Source: Brugia malayi
Taxonomy: Eukaryota; Nematoda; Chromadorea; Rhabditida; Onchocercidae
DNA length: 64,000 nucleotides
Reading direction: 5' to 3'
Assembly (NCBI RefSeq): GCF_000002995.4
Contig: NW_025062475.1
Location: 5,336,187 to 5,400,186, forward strand
Part shown: positions 49,371 to 61,295 of the stretch, piece by piece
Layout of the letters: each line of letters begins with the position of its first letter
Numbering within the stretch: position 1 is the first letter of the stretch
Notes under the pieces: generated by a model
What the model was told of the DNA's origin: nothing
Databases searched by the model: none
What the model saw: the letters and a program-made list of their open reading frames with translations, nothing else
Made by a program: the position numbers and the translations under genes

Positions 49371-49617
49371 TTAAGCTTTAAATAAATTTTAAATTGTTTA
49401 GAAACAAGAATCCATTCATCAAATTTTGCTTGATTTTTCAATAATCAAGAATTTTTTTTCCAAACATCATTATATCTTGCAAGAAATTAATTTGAGCTAG
49501 TTAAAATATATTAATTAAAATATTTCATGTAAATGCTTCAAATTTTAAATAGATTTTAAATTGTTTAGAAAAATAACAACTCATTGATTAAATTTTGTTT
49601 GATCTTTTCATTAATTA
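49371..49617. repeat. two diverged ~80-bp direct repeats
   Basis: Copy 1 is about 49371-49448 and copy 2 about 49533-49617. Both contain TTTTAAATTGTTTAGAAA, then AATTTTG followed by TTTGATC/CTTGATT, and end ATTAATTA/ATAATCAA. They are separated by about 85 bp. Confidence 0.65.
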
Positions 49618-49740
49618 TGAGTGTAATAGAAAACTTTCATCCTAGCATCACCAACATCATAATCACTACTTATAACCATCAAATCATTACCATAACCATC
49701 ATTATCGCCATCGTCACCATCATTGTTATCATCATAATGA

Positions 49741-49802
49741 TCATCATCATCACCAAACATCATCATCATCATCATCATCATCATCATTATCATCTCCATC
49801 AC
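49741..49802. repeat. ATC trinucleotide microsatellite
   Basis: A run of CATCATCAT (nine or more perfect triplets at about 49761-49787) is flanked by degenerate ATC/ATT repeats reaching back to about 49640. It produces poly-His, poly-Ile and poly-Met pseudo-frames. Confidence 0.9.
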
Positions 49803-51907
49803 TGATTCGAGTTTTCAATGATGGCATTCATTTGAAATAATGCGGTCATTGCTCCCCTCAACATAACTTAGACAACAATAATAAACACTCATTTCTGATT
49901 GATAACGGCAATTACAATTCTTCAAATCTTTTTTTATAATTCAATCCTTTCCGTTCATTTTTGTCATCTCTTTTCCAAACAATTACGCTTCCATTTTAGA
50001 CTCTTTTTGATTGTCCCAATTTTCTTTCAGATGGCATTTTCTTCACTTATTCCTTTTTTGCTGTTGTTTTATTGTGCATCAAAGTAGGTTTTCCTTTTTT
50101 CTTTCTTACCACTTATGAAAAGCATTCATTTCTTAGCTTAGTTGTGATCAAGCTATAATGATTATCAGATAAGTCAAAGGTGAAGGTAGCAGAAAAAAAA
50201 GCGAATATACTAATTAGATGTTGATATTGGCTGTGATTATCTACCGATATCAGTTGTGATATTAGACACTGATATTATCTATGATAATAAGTTACTGATG
50301 ATATTAGTCGATCAAGGTAAACGAGAAGTTGTTATCAGTCGTTGCAGCAAAAATATAAAATGAATATGATAGGTGGAAAATATTATTTTCCAGTTTCATT
50401 ATGATGCACTTAGTATTACTAATGAGTTCATCTCTTTTAGCAAGAATTTATTATAGTAAATAGTAGTAAGATCTTATCTTATTTATAACTCTAACTCTAT
50501 GAATTTCATTTTTGGCTCGAATCTTACGTTAAGTTTCATTTACTCGTAAATTATTTGTTAAATTTAAGCTGTCATTTCTATACACATTTAAGATAAAATT
50601 AGTAATATTTACAAATAATAGCGTTATTTATCACTAATTAGTCGTTCATCATGTTTTTACTCTAATTACTAAAATAAATCACCATTGTTAAGTAATGTTT
50701 AAAATATGAATTTTGTTTAAATCATTATAGGTGATCAAAATTGAAACAGATAACAAGCATATTACACATGAATAGATGTTTTAAAGGAAGAAATATCATT
50801 GCTGACATTACTCTCTTGGCTTTTAATATTATTCCTTTTTGATTTAAGTATTAGTGAGTGTGATTTGGCTTTCATTACTTGGTTTATAAGATTGAAGCAT
50901 AAAGCAGCCAATATCTTCTATTCATCACTTTATTATCATTGATAATACTATTATCATTTTAAGAAGAGTTAATATCTCAGACATATTTTCAGTGAAAAAG
51001 AATAAAAGAAAAAGTGTAAAATTAAACTATGAATTTGAAACTGTAATAATAATAATAATAATACTAAGTTGTTACAGTAGTTACTATCGTAATAATTGCA
51101 AAAATAGGTGTAAAATTATTCAGCGAACTTGTCCAACATTAACTATTTGTAGCAGCGCAATTGTCAATTAATGGAAAATTATGGAGGTCCATTCATTTTT
51201 GCTCTTCATTCCTTTTTACAACATCAATTCTCTCCTCTTCCTCTCTCTCCCTCTCTCCTTCCCTCTTTCTCAGTTGGCTTTTTTTTAATTGACAAACATC
51301 CGATACGTACTAGTCAATTCTTCCTCCCTTTTCATTCTTTCATAATTCTGATATTGCGACTAGCATATATCTTATTTCTTCTTTTTTGTTTTTAACTTAT
51401 TAATGTTTGCATTCTTTCACAAATGATATAATTACAATTACAATTTGCGCCACATTCATCCATCATATTTTTTATCTTCTTCGTTTCTAAATTAAATAAC
51501 CGTATATGATAAAAGAAATTGACAAAATATTTTCTCAAATAAGCGTTTCATTTGAGATATTTGTAAACGAGAAATTACTAAAAAAAAAAATTATTTTGTT
51601 TCATAAACAAAATTTTACATATAAACAATGCTATGTAGAACGCATATGATACTGATAATTTGTTTAATTTCAAGTTATTTTCTTTTTATAATGAATAAAC
51701 GACATTTTTTTTTTTTTTTTAAAAAGTTTTTATGATTATTGTATTTCATTTTATGTAAAATTTTCCTACTTCTAAAATATCAATATTTCAAATGAGCTTA
51801 TTATTTCAATATTTAATTTATAACAATTTGAAATGTATATTTTACATATACTTGCTTATTCAATTCATCCTGCTTACAATGTTTATTACAATAGAAAAAA
51901 CATATTA

Positions 51908-51923
51908 CATCGATGCATCGATG
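51908..51923. other. 16-bp perfect palindrome
   Basis: CATCGATGCATCGATG equals its own reverse complement and contains two ATCGAT hexamers around TGCA. It is followed directly by ACGCGT. One such palindrome is expected by chance in roughly this much sequence, so function is uncertain. Confidence 0.5.
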
Positions 51924-54850
51924 ACGCGTGACAATTTCGCTCCTTTCTGAATCATCAATACGTTATTTGAAGGATTAAGTTTTTCTTTCTGTCCATTTCT
52001 ATTTTATTCACTTAAAAGAATGAATTTAGTGAAGTATGAAATATTTTATCTCTTCCTTTTGTGTTATCACGTAAAGGATAAACTCAGGGAAGAGTGCATA
52101 ACAGTTACTTCCATCTTTTTAAATTATCATTTCTTTTAATATCAAATTGATTAATGAGTTATGAATTAAGACTAAATTAATTAAATCAAACTAGTTGGAG
52201 CTCTTTACATACAATAGATATCCATCGTAGAGAGAGAGAGAGCGAGGAAGAGAAAGGAAAAGAAGAGAACACTGTTACTTTCTATCAATTTTTGTTTTAT
52301 CACACAAAAACAAAAAAAAAGTTATGAATGCTTCAAAATAAAAGAAAAGGCAAAATTGTTTGTTTCTCATTAAAATGAAAACAAAAAAAGAGAAAAAACT
52401 AAAGGGAAAATTGACAAAGTTATAAAAATAAATCTTTTCGAAAAAAACTAAAGCTTTTCTCTCTTGATCATCTCTCATTTCATATTGTTTTTATTTAATC
52501 TAACATTTCAATGAAAAGCTCTTTCTTTATTCTTAGATACAAAATATTGAAAGTGAATTTACTTTTTTTTCTTCTCTCATTAGAATTCTTTGTTTCTCAT
52601 TATTACTTGATAGATTAACACCTATTTTAAAACTTTTTTTTTTAAGTTTTTTAAGGAATTCTACATCTTATCATCTTATCCTTGCTTACTTTTTCTATTC
52701 AACAATTTTGATAATTTTTTTTTTACTTTTACAATTTTCTACACTTTATTTATTTTGCAATTTATTCTAATTTAATTTAAAAATTTTAATTTTACAGTTT
52801 ATTTAAAAAAATAGATTTCACATTGTGATCAATTTTTCATTTGAGATTTCTAAATAATTGTTTATATGAAAAATAAAACAAATTTTTTTGTGAATATTAC
52901 ACTAAAATTAAAAAATGAATTAAATTTCAATAATTCACATTATGAATATCTACAATAATTTAAAATTATAACTGATGAGCAAGCTAATGTATCATTACTA
53001 GGCTGCGTTAAATTTAGACAGCCTCTGACATATTTGTCTCGTTACTCATCACTATCTATTCACTTTGTCTTTTTCTTACTTTTTGATTTTCAACATATTT
53101 CTAAACTCTTTCTCTTCGTTTATTTTCATCTCTACAGCTTTATTTGATGTAATCTTTCCGTATTATTTTCTTTTCTTTCTCGTTCCTCTGTTTTTCTCTC
53201 ACTCTCCGTTCTCTCAAAATTCATTATTAAAAGTGTCAATTTGCGCAATGTAACGATGTTAAAAAATTGTGGATTTTCGTGAGAGAAATTAGGGGACAAT
53301 ATTTTTTGTTCTAACAATTTTGTATAAATTATTATTTCTGCGAAGTGTGTTTGTGTGTGTGTGTTTTTTTCAAATAAACTAACGTGGAAACGAATTCGCA
53401 AATAGCTTTCTCTTTCATTTTTAACAAATTTCATTCATTTTTTAGTATTAACAAAAATTTAGTAAAAATTATGACATACTTTTTTGTAACATAGTTATAC
53501 TTTTTTTCTTATTAAAAAAAAAAACAGTTTCTGCTTAATTTGCATTGATAAAATGTTATTCATTGAACACTCATCTTATACATTTATCCTTTTCTTTATT
53601 CCTGCCTACTGGTTATATTATGTTTTCGGAATTGTAATACAACGTTGAAGGTCATTAATTCGTTTGACATTTCGCTTGTATCATACATAAAAGAAAGTTT
53701 TTATTGAATTTCAATATTTTTCTCTCGATATATACCTTATTCAGATTACTTTTACATCATATAAATTTGTGTTAGATATAAATGGAATTAACATGAAACC
53801 AAGTATTAGTAAAATAAGATATGAGTTAATATGATACAATCATTTTAATCTTTTTTATAATACACTAGAAATTGGAATTGAAGATTGAAATCGCATTCGA
53901 TTTTCAGTATAATAGTAGTAGAGATTATTCAAGACTTGTTAAATTAAAACATGTTTTTACTTGCAAACTAAAAGTTTTGATAGATAATTTGATTGCTGCC
54001 TTTCCATTCGGCAAATCTGTTTTTTTTTTTTTTTTTGTAAATTTATTTTATGAAATATTGTCATTTAATAATAGTGTATGTCGACCCGAAATGTGAACTT
54101 ATTGATTTCTTCCGATTGCTTATGTTTTCACTTTTTTCGTTTGTTTTATGTTCTATTTTTTTCCTTTTATACTTTATTATAATTTTATTCCATTTAGACA
54201 CTAACATTATCTTATCACTTGTGGGGTTGACTGATTGATTAGAAAGAAGAAAAGCGTACAAAGAAGAAGGCATATATCAGTTTTTATCGAGCATAAGTTT
54301 TTTCTTTTAAATTTTTTTATATGATTTGAATTTTTTTCTTCCAGGTAATATTGAAAAGGAAACATCTTTATCTTCTTCTTTGCTGGTGGCCGAGTTAAAG
54401 TTGGTGCTTATAAATACCATAATCACGGCAGAGAGTAACTGGATGAAATTGGAAAATTTGTTATCGTGAATTTCATTTATCTTAGGTAGTAATGAAAAGA
54501 GTCTTTATAAATGCCATAATTATTGCATTTTTAGTTCGTTAAAAATATTTGTTTGTTTTACCTCCATAAAATTTGATCACTATTTTTCTCATATTTTCAT
54601 TTTTCTTCAGGAAATCATATCTTATTAAAGTAATTTTAGGAAATTTCACATCCTATTTAAAATGCCTTATGAAACATAATTATTGAATCTAAATTAAATT
54701 TAAATTATAAAAGAACAAAAGAATAAAAATTCTATCATACGATATCTTGTTGCATCGGGTTACGTTCGTTCAGTGAATCCCGCTTTATTTCTCTTACGAA
54801 CCAGACTTGCATATATCGTAACTTTCTTCGGTTCATTTCTTTTCATTTTT

Positions 54851-54864
54851 TTTTTTTTTTTCAG
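54851..54864 (+). promoter_or_regulatory. candidate spliced-leader or first-intron acceptor of the doublecortin kinase
   Basis: A run of at least ten T followed by CAG (ending at 54863-54864) stands 26 nt upstream of the ATG at 54890. No coding exon that could donate to it was found in the preceding 10 kb. This fits a trans-splice acceptor but does not prove it. Confidence 0.35.
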
Positions 54865-54889
54865 ACTCATTTTCTGCAAAGATATACGA

Positions 54890-57800
54890 ATGCCAAATGT
54901 AGTCATGAGCAAGGTTATGTCACAACGAAGTACTCTACCACGACTTTCCACTCGTCGACGTCACGAAACGAGAGCCTTGGAAAGCTTGCATGCCGTTCCG
55001 CATAGTTCACGAAGCAATCCACCAATCAGACGGGTATCATGTAAAAATTTTTTCTTTTCAAATCACAACCACGTAACATTTTCATCCCATTCAACTCCAT
55101 TTCCAATCCCAGTTTCCTTCCTAAGAAATTGGGATTATCGTTTTACTTTATTGAAAAATATTCAAAAACTAGTCAAATGAAAAAATAATTTTTATGAATC
55201 ATGTTCAAATCGTAAAGATTGCATCGTTTGAAACTCATCCTAGATTTGAGCCTACATCAACGCCGGCTTTTAAACCATTAAACTAATTTAAATATAAAGT
55301 AAATCACCAGTAAACAAGTCTCTAATTAGTGGCTGTTATTTGGATGAGAGAAAGGAAGAAAAACGATTAATAACGTAAACATAAATACTTGTTTGCATAT
55401 TTCTGTACTGTATATAGGAAAAAAAGTAAAGAAACGTAAGACATACTGAACATAATTTAACAGTAATGAAAACATAAGCTTACAAATCGGAGATGAGCAT
55501 CGTCATAGATCAAAAAGCGATTCAAATATATTCAAATATATTAGATCACAAATTGGTGGGAATATCATCAGAAATCATTTACAAGTTCCTGTAATCATTA
55601 TACATACGGTCTACATTTTTGTAGAATTTGGCATACGATGCACCATTGAATGGTTGCACAAGTAGCAGTGATAGCACGACTTCAATAACAGCATTTGAAT
55701 CAACACAATCAGAATCACAAGATTCACCAACGTCCATTAACGATACCACCGCTATGGAGCAATCACAATGTGATATGTCTCGCAGCAGTGGAACCGCCAC
55801 CATTTCTGCAACAGATATGACAGCCAGTATGTTTTTAATTTTTTTTGTTTAAACTTACATCCAGTGAAAATGAGATTATGAATATGATATTTATATATTT
55901 TTTAAATTTTTCCCGTAAATTTAAAGCTACAAAAATGTTTTTTAAATTTAAATCTCAAAAAGTCTTTATAACAGCTAGTATGTTCATTTGTTTGTTCTTT
56001 CTCGTTCTTTCATTGTATTTTTGTTCAAAATATTATTGTTTAAAACTTTTTTGTTCTTAATTTCTAGTTTTTCGAGGTGACTGATTAGACTTCTAAAAAA
56101 AAATTAGAGAAAAAAAGCTGAGAAATAGTTCTCGAATTAGCTCTTATGTCTTCTCTCCAATAAAAAAAAGCTGAATATTGAAACATTTATATATAGATAG
56201 TAAGCCCAGTGTTTGAATCATTTTTCTGTTATTAAAAAAAAAACAACTTAGAGTTCTCCTGCGAAATTCTTGACCTTAAACTGTTTGTTTTTCCATTATT
56301 GACTCATTTTTTTTCCTTTTTTTATACTGATGCAATTTTATGTTTTATGAATTTGGTTGACTATGACTGCAGGAAGGTGTAACCAGCTGCACCTATTTTG
56401 CTTTCTTATCAGTAAACTTTTAAATAAATTTTATTATGATAGAGATTGAATGTTCTAAGAGGTGGATTTCTGAATCTTTTTGTCTTGTATGTTTTTTTTT
56501 ATCAAAGTATTGAAAATTTTGAAAGTAATTTCGAAAATAAGTAGGAAATTTAAACTGCTTCGGAATTCATCTGTTAAAAAATGATGGATAAAGAATAAAA
56601 AGGATTAAAAAATGATGGTTTTTTGGAGGTACCTCAGCGTCGGATGTTCCTCCTTCAGCTATATCTATCAGGCAACAACCTGTATCCACCATTTCACACA
56701 ATCTGGGGACACCAGTGCCCTTCCGCTGCTTTCCTGGTAGTAAAGCCAAACGTGTTCGGTTTTATCGAAATGGTGATCAGTATTTCAAGGCAATTTATTT
56801 ATTCTAATATCGCAACCAGATCTGATTCGTTATTGAACAAGTTTTTAAAAAGAAATCTAATGGCTGGGGCCTGCCCTATGCTATTAATTGATGCTGAACT
56901 ACGGAATAAGCAGACGTAGTTTTCTTGATAATAATAGGGCAAAGAAAAAAGAGACTTAAAAATTTTTTTTGGATTTTTTTTTGATGATTTATAAATCAGA
57001 AACTTTAATCTTACTTATCTTCTTATTTAAAGTAGTTTCATTATTAACGTCTATAGGGTATGTGGTACGCAATATCGGTGGAACGAGTACGATCCTTCCA
57101 AGCCCTTCTTGGTGACCTGACGAGAACACTAACTGATGCTGTCAATTTGCCTCACGGTGTTCGGTATGTCTTCTCTCTCGATGGTTCCCATAAATTATCT
57201 TCGTTAGAAGAATTTGAAGATGGCGAAAGTTATGTTTGTTCAAGGTAAGTAATCCAGAAACAGTAAGTGTTTTTAGTCGGCAAGGAAAACTATGTGGTCA
57301 TTTCTCCTTTTATTGACGAACTATGTTAGCTTTTCAATTTTTGAAAATCAAAATGAAAGGATCTCACAATGTAGTATTTTATTTCAATAGTTCCTTCTTT
57401 TATCCTCACTTTTATGGTGTTTTACAATTTCAACAACTTCAGTTCGGAGATATACAAAAGGGTTGACTACGAAAATGCTCGCGAACCAACTTGGCGTATA
57501 TCGCTGGCAGGTTCTTCTCCAACACCTTTGATGGTGAATTCACCCTTGAAGCAGGTTTGTTTTTCTTAAATATTTGTTAGACTTTATAAACATGAGCACT
57601 CATAATATTTCAGGAACCAAATGATTTTGTTTATCCAAGAATTATTACTATTATTAGAAATGGCGTCAAACCACGTCGTGTTGTGCGCCATTTATTGAAT
57701 AAACGCACGGCAAGGTCTTTTCTTCAAGTTAGTTGTTCTTTTTTCTTTCGTTTTTTTTTTTTTTTTTTTGTCTTTAAGATGATTTTTGTTAAAAATTTTA

Positions 57801-60800
57801 CACTTGCAGAGGTAAGCTTTTGTGGAAATTTGGGTGATTCAGAGCGATGTATTATTTATAGGTGATCCAGGATATAACAGCTGTGGTTAAGCTTGACAGT
57901 GGCGCAGTTCGAAAGTTATATGCACTTAATGGCAAAGAAGTTAGTATCCTAATGAATTTGGTTTTATTTTAATCACTCCATGTTGTTTCAGGTGTCTTAT
58001 TATATGCTTTGATTAGTGTAAAAATATTGTATCTTGAGTTATAGTTAGAATCAGTCAGCATCCTATTATGCCTTCTAGTAATTTCTGTCCAATTTATGAA
58101 ATACAGACTAAGAGAATGATAAAAAAAATGCAAAAATAGCATTCTTTAACTAATTTTAGGATGGATATATAGAGTGAAAACGAAGCAAGGTTTTGGTTAA
58201 ATTACTAAAATTCCATCGTTAAAAGTGGTAAATAATCTAATAATGACATATTTAGGTTACTTGTTTGGCAGACTTTTTCGGTGAAGATGATGTGTTTATT
58301 GCATATGGAAAGGAAAAAATGAGCGTTGATGATTTCTATGTTGTTTCTGAAGGTGATTTTTGGTTACATCTTTTTATGCGACACATATCAACTACTTGAT
58401 GACATAATACACTTGGTTTAATCAGTGTTTTTTGTTCATAACTATTTGTAAAAGTTTTTGCTCCAAAACGGTTAATTTCTTCAAAAAATAACATATAAAA
58501 ATTTTATCTACCAACTCAACTTTACGACCTTTTTTTTCAGAATCAAAAAGGCTTTATAGTTTGCGATCACGTGCACCCCGTGGTAAACCACCCCGAAGAA
58601 GAATGCCAGCAAGAAATGAAACATTACGAGAAGATCGTGCTGGAAGTGTGGTTTCTGATTCGCAAATGAGTATGTCTTAATACTTTTCCGAAATATGGTA
58701 TTTTACGGTGTAGTTAATTTTGTTAATTCCAGGTCGGCATCTTCCTTTACTTCTTGATAGCGTAATACACTTGGTTCGATTAATTGGTGATGGTAATACA
58801 GCTTTAGTTTATGAAACAATGTGCAAGTATGAATTTTGCTTCTCATTCTGTTCATGTTATGTAACTTCTTTTTTAGTCATTTTTATTATTTATTATGCTG
58901 AGCACCTTACTTGTTTCTGCAGATGCTTTTTAAAGCGGGAATGGAAATTAGCCTTGCTAATTAAGATATACTTTCTTATTCCGAACAGTTTTTATTTATA
59001 TAACTTTCTAATTTTCTGCTTTTGTTTATGCAAAAAAGATTACAGATTTTCTACAGAACATTACTTGTTTTTTTATGATTCTAGTCTTTACACATTTCAC
59101 ATCTTTTACTCCTGTTCCTCTATTTTTCAGGAAAACTCGAGAAAGAAAAGCACTGAAAGTAATTAGCTATGAAAACGTTATCGGAAAAGAAGAATTGATT
59201 AGGTCAGAAATTGCCATAATGCGAAGGATTTCACACGAGTTTATCGTACAAATGCACGATTGTTGGGAATTTGAAGGATCATTTTACTTATCGTTGGAGC
59301 TTATTACGGTAATTACGATTTTTTTCTCTTTCTTTCCTTTCTCTAAACCTAGTCCTTCAACGATTTATTCAGGTAAGTTGGATTCGTCAAACAGAGACAT
59401 GTTGATTGTTAAGCGATAGCATATGACAGTTGAGTAATGATACATCTTTCACTATTATTTATTGTGATCTGATAATAGCCTACAAAATAACTGAAAGACG
59501 CATTATTTCTAGGGGTCTTTAAGGGTTAACTTCATTTAATTCATAGTTCTGTTTTATGGAAATTAAAAGCGTTTTATTTCTGACATTTTATCATCGTGAG
59601 ATAAACTTTCAGGGTGGCGATTTGTTTGAATACCTTTGTCAGGTACGTCATGTCACTGAACGATGTGCTGCAGGTCTTTTAAATTGTCTGGCATCAGCGC
59701 TTGATTATTTGCATAATTTAAATATAGTTCATCGTGATGTTAAGCCGGAAAATTTGCTAGTAAGTTGAAAACGTATTCTTTTCTTATTACTAGTTTAAGT
59801 GAATTCTTACTGCAAACTGAATCGACCGGTTGCGCTTTCGTTAAACAAATGAAAAGAAAAAAAAATCTACTGAAAATTTATTATTTCTAAAATCAGATCA
59901 ATTGATTTATTTTTGGAAGATGTAAATGAACTGATCCTGAAGTTTCCAAAGATTTTTTTTTCTCCTTCTTCTTTATGTCTAGGTTTCCGAAGTTTTTAAA
60001 GGTTTATACTTGTCCACTCACGGGTGATCTGCGATTGAAGTTGGCCGATTTTGGTTTGGCTGTGAAAATGGCTAGCGAGCCATTGAGAGTGATCTGTGGC
60101 ACACCAACCTACGTTGCACCTGAAGTAAAATTATCCTTTCGTTTTGATATGCTTCATGTTAGGAAAAAACGAAATAAGTTAGGAAAGGAAATCTCTTTGT
60201 TTGATTTTTGAGAAGCCGAAGTTTTTTTCGACAGTGGTGGTTAACTGTCATTTATTTTCAGGTCCTTGCAGAACTTGGATACGATTATAAGGTTGATCTA
60301 TGGGCGGCAGGCGTCATCCTTTATGTGCTTTTGTGTGGTTTTCCACCTTTCCAAAGGCAAGTTGTGAAATTTCAACATGAAAATATTACGGACGGGATTA
60401 ATTTTTTTTTTCTCACTTATATGCAGCTAAAAATATGGTAAAGTGCCGGTGCATCGTGTTTCTAATTAAATTAAAATAATGTTTGCAATTTCTGCGAATA
60501 TGTTGGATTTTAAACTAATCGTTTGACATATGCAGCTGTTTATTTATTTACTTTTTTTTTGTTTAGAAATTCATTTAAATTATGACTACTAAGAGTTAAT
60601 TTTTTCAGTGCTAGTGGTAGTCAGGAACAGCTATTCGAACAAATTTTGAGTGGACGTTTCTCATTTCCGCCACCTATTTGGGATAAAATTTCGTATTCTG
60701 CCAAAGGCCTTATACAGGGCTTATTGCAGCTGGATGTTGAAGAACGATTTTCGGCTTCGCAAATCCTGGAATATCCATGGATCTTGGTTTATTTCACATC

Positions 60801-61295
60801 TCTTCATATATTATTTTCCATCACTTATCATTTTCATTTTATGATTTAGTAATTAAACTGTTTCTGTAAGAAATCGATCTATTTGTGAAAATTTTTATAG
60901 GGTTGCGGTTTAGTAAGTGATGATTATGAGAAGTTAATGGAAGCGGCAGTAAGAGCCAATATTCAGAAAGAAGCGCAGAGAAATGCTTTGGAAGAAAGTG
61001 ATGTTGAATTCTTCTATTCGAGGTTAAGTTAAATTTGAATTTTGAAAGAAATTTTAAAGGCTCAGTTCCTAACAAAAATTGAATAAGATTATATGATCAG
61101 CGGAAAATTAAAGGACTTTTATTTAATTCTTTAAGTAGCATATAAGGTGCAGTTTCAAAATATCTCACTTTGTAGAGGTATAAATTTAGAACTATTTGCA
61201 GGAGAACGAGTATGGATGAACTGAGCGAGAGTTCCCGTCGAAATAGTTCGTTTGAATATTTACCTAACAATGCGATCAATATGAATGATGAATGA
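54890..61295 (+). CDS. zyg-8: doublecortin-like serine/threonine kinase (DCLK / ZYG-8 type)
   Basis: Microtubule-associated kinase; the worm homologue positions spindles and acts in neurons. Exons: 54890-55033, 55625-55826, 56638-56789, 57057-57244, 57443-57554, 57614-57727, 57862-57939, 58256-58352, 58541-58669, 58733-58826, 59131-59308, 59613-59759, 60002-60124, 60262-60356, 60609-60786, 60901-61022, 61202-61295. Phases join to about 748 aa. Basic/Ser-rich start; DCX-1 (about 150-240: [20 protein letters not shown]); DCX-2 (about 272-360: [20 protein letters not shown]); short linker; kinase (about 420-680). Catalytic residues are all present: glycine loop [12 protein letters not shown], lysine in RKALKVI (about 446), [12 protein letters not shown] (Asp about 538), LADFGLAV (Asp about 561), TPTYVAPE. 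The C-terminal tail has RRTS and RRNSS sites. Two introns are GC-AG. Exon 3 could instead begin at 56629 (three more residues). A poly-T plus CAG acceptor 26 nt before the ATG may accept a spliced leader. Confidence 0.93.
56790..57056 (+). other. GC-AG intron in DCX-1 of the doublecortin kinase
   Basis: The exon ends TATTTCAAG directly before GCAATT, and the next exon begins GGTATGTGG after CTATAG. The joined codons give YFKGMWYAIS, the conserved DCX block. There is no in-phase GT donor near position 56789. Confidence 0.8.
60357..60608 (+). other. GC-AG intron in the kinase domain
   Basis: The exon ends CCTTTCCAAAG and the intron begins GCAAGT. The next exon starts T GCT AGT after TTTTTCAG, so a phase-2 donor is required and AG|GC is the only fit. 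The protein then reads [19 protein letters not shown] as in DCLK kinases. The nearby GT (CAA|GTTGTG) gives the wrong phase. Confidence 0.85.

Larger units (their letters stand above)
44585..54889. other. 10.3-kb intergenic region between taf-2 and the doublecortin kinase
   Basis: The region holds taf-2 3' sequence, the upstream flank of the next gene and possibly its 5' UTR exons. I found simple repeats (47220-47245, 49741-49802), degenerate tandem repeats (47974-48152, 49371-49617), a 16-bp palindrome (51908-51923) and CT-rich tracts (51220-51270). Several 60-80 codon open stretches have no recognisable domain and no consistent splice structure. No gene is supported. Confidence 0.5.

Noticed and set aside
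49584..49805. Poly-Ile/His frame (plus) and poly-Met/Asp frame (minus)
   Set aside because: Both are translations of the ATC microsatellite.
53132..53434. 100-codon minus-strand frame
   Set aside because: Glu/Arg-rich translation of a CT tract with no splice or domain support.
54773..54889. In-frame upstream extension of the doublecortin kinase with a hydrophobic segment
   Set aside because: The hydrophobic stretch is translated poly-T immediately before a CAG acceptor; the exon more likely begins after 54864.
55579..55803. Minus-strand frame of 74 codons
   Set aside because: Antisense shadow of doublecortin-kinase exon 2 (55625-55826), whose plus frame joins in phase with its neighbours.
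56623..56919. 98-codon plus-strand frame over kinase exon 3
   Set aside because: It is out of phase; the phase-correct frame of the same DNA reads the DCX block [13 protein letters not shown].
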